Part shown: one piece after another, positions 62,301 through 64,000 of the stretch
How the letters are laid out: each line of letters opens with the position of its first letter
Position numbering within the stretch: position 1 is the stretch's first letter
Source of the DNA: Paraburkholderia caffeinilytica
Lineage (GTDB): Bacteria > Pseudomonadota > Gammaproteobacteria > Burkholderiales > Burkholderiaceae
DNA length: 64,000 nucleotides
Assembly (NCBI RefSeq): GCF_003368325.1
Contig: NZ_CP031466.1
Location: 558,001 to 622,000 of the forward strand
Direction: 5' to 3'
Made by a program: the position numbers and the translations under genes
The notes under the pieces: generated by a model
The model's database searches: none
Told to the model about the DNA's origin: nothing
What the model saw: the letters and a program-made list of their open reading frames with translations, nothing else

Positions 62301-62866
62301 AGGTGGCGGCGCGCGGCATCCAGCTCAGCCTGCGCGGTGCGCTGGAACCGTGGCACGTGATGGGCGAGGAGGGCGCGCCCGGCGGCACGGTGCGCTATGT
62401 CGACTCGTCGCTCGAAAGGTTGGAAGTGCATGTGAGCGGGCTCAACGACAATCGCCATGTCGTCACCGTCAACGGGCAGGCGCTGCCGTTGCAGCCGACC
62501 GGCACGGTCGGCGAATACGTGGCGGGTGTGCGCTACAAGGCATGGGCGCCACCGTCGGCCTTGCATCCGACCATCGGCGTGCATGCGCCCTTGACCTTCG
62601 ACATTGTCGACACGTGGATGAAGCGCTCGCTGGCCGGTTGCCAATATCACGTCGCGCACGCGGGAGGCCGCAACTACGACACGTTGCCGGTCAATGCCTA
62701 TGAGGCCGAGAGCCGGCGCCTGGCGCGCTTCTTCAACATGGGCCATACGCCGGGCAGGATGGAGGTCGAGCCGGCCATGCCGAGCCGGGAGTTCCCGTTC
62801 ACCCTGGACCTTCGGCATACGAGCCAGACGAGCCAGACGAGCCAGACGAGCCAGACGGGGCGCTGA
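59396..62866 (+). CDS. Transglutaminase-like protein fused to DUF2126
   Basis: A 1156-residue protein. Residues 1-290 form an N-terminal beta domain and transglutaminase core with triad C183 (GSGSCRDSGW), H232 (DLHAWCEVYL) and D248 (GWIGFDPTSG). Residues about 300-1140 form the DUF2126 region (LTQGGEPTFVSIDERDGAEWNTEA by landmarks LTQGGEPTFVSID, FGQGKWYPGEQLPRWALS, VDGRHTGTGGGNHFVLGG), which resembles glutamine-synthetase-like amidoligases. A Gly/Arg-rich insert at about 575-630 and a C-terminal TSQ repeat are likely recent additions. The Met at 59396 matches the usual MSIHVALHHVTHY start. Partner of the ATP-grasp gene that follows. Confidence 0.88.
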   Translation: MSIHVALHHVTHYSYDKLINLGPQIVRLRPAPHCRTPILSYSLKVEPAGHFVNWQQDPFANYMARLVFPEKTRGFKVTVDLVAEMSVYNPFDFFLEESAQTFPFQYDSSVRQELAPYLACDPVAAAAPVFRSYLEGIDRSIEGTIDFLVALNQKLQKDIRYLVRMEPGVQTPVQTLELGSGSCRDSGWLLVQLCRHLGLAARFASGYLIQLKPDVKSLDGPGGTEVDFTDLHAWCEVYLPGAGWIGFDPTSGLLAGEGHIPLACTPQPMSAAPVEGLIDECEVTFSHEMNVTRIYESPRVTRPYADQQWQDVLSLGQAVDADLLAGDVRLTQGGEPTFVSIDERDGAEWNTEALGPTKRGYATELVQRLRAEYGQGGFLHFGQGKWYPGEQLPRWALSIFWREDGQPAWNNPALFADEREPSSYTAADAQRFIAALTTRLGLDGECIEPGYEDVWYYLWRERRLPVNVDPFDSRLDDELERARLRKVFEQKLDSVVGYLLPLKPSEKAPGLGGSRWQTGPWFFRDERMYLYPGDSPMGYRLPLDSLPWVSESDYPYTVEQDPFAPRTALPGTAALRARYPGTAGVDGGTSWAAGRDERMSTRTLMQPLRGGVGRDAEGPGRADEDTRYPQHHESAAWITRTALCVEARAGHLYVFMPPLAALEDYLDLLGAVELTAGELGVRLILEGYPPPRDARLKMLQVTPDPGVIEVNIHPAHDFNELVQRTEFLYEAAYQSRLCSEKFMVDGRHTGTGGGNHFVLGGATPADSPFLRRPDLLASLIAYWHNHPSLSYLFSGLFVGPTSQAPRVDEARNDQVYELELAFKEIERNKLLFGADMPPWLVDRVLRNILIDVTGNTHRSEFCIDKLYSPDSATGRLGLLELRAFEMPPHARMSIVQQLLLRALIARFWKQPYKVRLTRWGTELHDRFLLPAFLKMDFDDVIAEVNEAGYPFDPAWFAPHFEFRFPLYGQVAARGIQLSLRGALEPWHVMGEEGAPGGTVRYVDSSLERLEVHVSGLNDNRHVVTVNGQALPLQPTGTVGEYVAGVRYKAWAPPSALHPTIGVHAPLTFDIVDTWMKRSLAGCQYHVAHAGGRNYDTLPVNAYEAESRRLARFFNMGHTPGRMEVEPAMPSREFPFTLDLRHTSQTSQTSQTSQTGR
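62821..62856 (+). repeat. 9-bp coding repeat (GAGCCAGAC), four copies
   Basis: Four perfect copies of GAGCCAGAC at the very end of the DUF2126 gene. They add repeated Thr-Ser-Gln triplets before the stop. Copy-number change would alter the C-terminal tail without a frameshift. Confidence 0.85.
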
Positions 62867-63024
62867 GTGAGTTGCATCGCGCGAGGACCGGCCGGAGACG
62901 TCGGCCCTCGTCGCGAATAGGGCGGGCCCATGCGGGCCAGGCCGGCGCGCGAGCGGCTTCGCCGGCTGCGTGCGCAGCGGGAGTCGCACGCGTTGCGCGT
63001 GAACCACCACAATGACAAAACGAG

Positions 63025-64000
63025 ATGTTGGAAGTGCTTTCTACCCAAGCAAATGGTCCGGCGTCCGACGGTAGCTCAAGGGCGGCGCCGATTCAGACCG
63101 GCTCAGGCCAGGGTGTCGCCGGATCGGCCGCCGATCGGGCTCGCGTCGCCGAAGCCGGTCAATACGATGAACTGCGTGGCAGCGCGGACGCGACGCAGAC
63201 CACACCGCTGACGCCGCCGTGGCGCGAATTCTTCACGCAGTTGGGCGGCGAGGGCCTCGCCGGCCTCGACAAGCGCGTCGAGGCGCTGCGCCGCCGCGTG
63301 CATGACAACGGCATCACCTACAACGTCCATGCCGATGTCAGCAACGGGGCCACGCGGCCGTGGTCGCTCGATCTGTTTCCACTGCTCATCACGCCGCAGG
63401 ACTGGGCCGGCATCGAGCGCGGCGTGCTGCAGCGTACGCGGCTGCTCAATGCGATGCTCGACGATCTTTACGGGCCGCAAACCATCCTGCGCGACGCATT
63501 GCTGCCACCCGCGCTGGTGACGGGGCATCCCGGTTATTTGCGGCCGATGCACGGTGTGCGTCCCGCGGGAGGAACGTGGCTGCATATCGCCGCGTTCGAT
63601 CTTGCGCGTGCACCGGATGGCGAATGGCGCCTGGTGTCGCAACGCACCCAGGGGCCATCGGGGCTCGGCTATTTGCTGGAGAACCGTCTGATTGTCTCCG
63701 GTCTGTTTCCGCAGCCGTTTCACAGTCTGCGCGTGCAGCGCCTCGCCGCCAGCTATCGTGCTCTGCTGCAGAGCATGCAGGACATGAGCCCGGCGGGGCG
63801 AAACTCGCGCATCGTGCTGCTGACGCCGGGACCGCTCAACGAAACTTACTTCGAGCATGCTTACCTTGCCCGCTACCTTGGGCTCACCTTGGTGGAGGGC
63901 AGCGATCTGTCCGCGCGCGACAATCGTCTGTACCTGAAGACACTGCAGGGGCTGGAGCCCGTGCATGGCGTGCTCGGGCGCCTCGATGACGACTATCTCG
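63025..64000 (+). CDS. Circularly permuted ATP-grasp protein, second copy, cut by window end
   Basis: At least 325 codons are visible from the ATG at 63025. After a low-complexity 60-residue leader, PPWREFFTQLGGEGLAGLDKRVEALRRRVHDNGITYNVHAD by landmarks GGLEGLAGLDKR-like GEGLAGLDKRVEALRRR and DNGITYNVHAD, then RPWSLDLFPLLITPQDW, LNAMLDDLYGPQTIL and RTQGPSGLGYLLENRL follow, the same order as in the 55488 gene but in the long type that usually carries an alpha-E domain at its C-terminus. That end is outside the window. Works with the upstream DUF2126 protein by inference. Confidence 0.85.
   Translation, partial: MLEVLSTQANGPASDGSSRAAPIQTGSGQGVAGSAADRARVAEAGQYDELRGSADATQTTPLTPPWREFFTQLGGEGLAGLDKRVEALRRRVHDNGITYNVHADVSNGATRPWSLDLFPLLITPQDWAGIERGVLQRTRLLNAMLDDLYGPQTILRDALLPPALVTGHPGYLRPMHGVRPAGGTWLHIAAFDLARAPDGEWRLVSQRTQGPSGLGYLLENRLIVSGLFPQPFHSLRVQRLAASYRALLQSMQDMSPAGRNSRIVLLTPGPLNETYFEHAYLARYLGLTLVEGSDLSARDNRLYLKTLQGLEPVHGVLGRLDDDYL

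Noticed and set aside
60812..63010. 732-codon open frame on the minus strand
   Set aside because: Antisense to the DUF2126 gene; the product is His/Arg/Gln-rich without domains, and the plus-strand protein has intact catalytic motifs.

Overview
The window reads as chromosomal DNA of a Burkholderiales bacterium, most likely Paraburkholderia. GC is high, gene content is typical of soil or plant-associated relatives (protocatechuate pca operon, N-heteroaromatic catabolism, phoX, ppk2), and the same non-coding repeat recurs at three places. Genes are dense and on both strands. I saw no rRNA, tRNA, CRISPR array, prophage or intact insertion sequence. All family names rest on motif recognition, not on database searches.

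Layout. 1-9.3 kb: small hypothetical genes, a serine acetyltransferase, an AraC regulator, repeat R1, a membrane hydrolase, a lipoprotein, a decayed porin, and phoX behind a good Pho box. 9.4-12.8 kb: a tight four-gene operon (CDP-alcohol phosphatidyltransferase, 2OG-Fe(II) oxygenase, flippase-like membrane protein, nucleotidyltransferase) that looks like an uncharacterised lipid head-group pathway. 13-18.4 kb: MFS transporter, gamma-glutamyltransferase, HtrA-like protease, VOC protein. 18.5-22.5 kb: a phosphate/polyphosphate group (ppk2, Pit transporter, CHAD protein). 22.5-26.7 kb: DedA-rhodanese fusion, EamA exporter, GTP cyclohydrolase I, LysR regulator. 26.7-31.8 kb: repeat R2 and the pcaIJ-BDC operon, with two PcaR-like operators upstream and a duplicated pcaJ 3' end inside.

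32-47.2 kb is the most interesting region. A TetR regulator diverges from a run of genes for 6-hydroxynicotinate reductase, an ApbE-like UPF0280 protein, two AA_synth (DUF1185) proteins, a branched-chain-type ABC importer with a fused LivH-LivM permease, enamidase, and a NicA/NicB-type molybdenum hydroxylase with a tri-heme cytochrome tail. The predicted scheme is uptake of a nicotinate-like acid, hydroxylation to a 6-hydroxy compound by an aerobic cytochrome-coupled enzyme, reduction of the ring by an iron-sulfur flavoenzyme, and hydrolytic ring opening. This joins the oxidative first step known from Pseudomonas to the reductive ring-opening known from Eubacterium barkeri.

47.2-55.4 kb: repeat R3 (a large inverted repeat with an internal 9-bp minisatellite), a small hypothetical gene, an omega-amino-acid aminotransferase divergent from a MocR regulator, a LysE exporter with a duplicated 3' end, a LysR regulator and an amino-acid permease. 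55.5-64 kb: an amide-bond-forming cluster with two circularly permuted ATP-grasp proteins, an alpha-E protein, two transglutaminase-fold proteins (one fused to DUF2126) and a DUF883 membrane protein; the last gene runs off the window.
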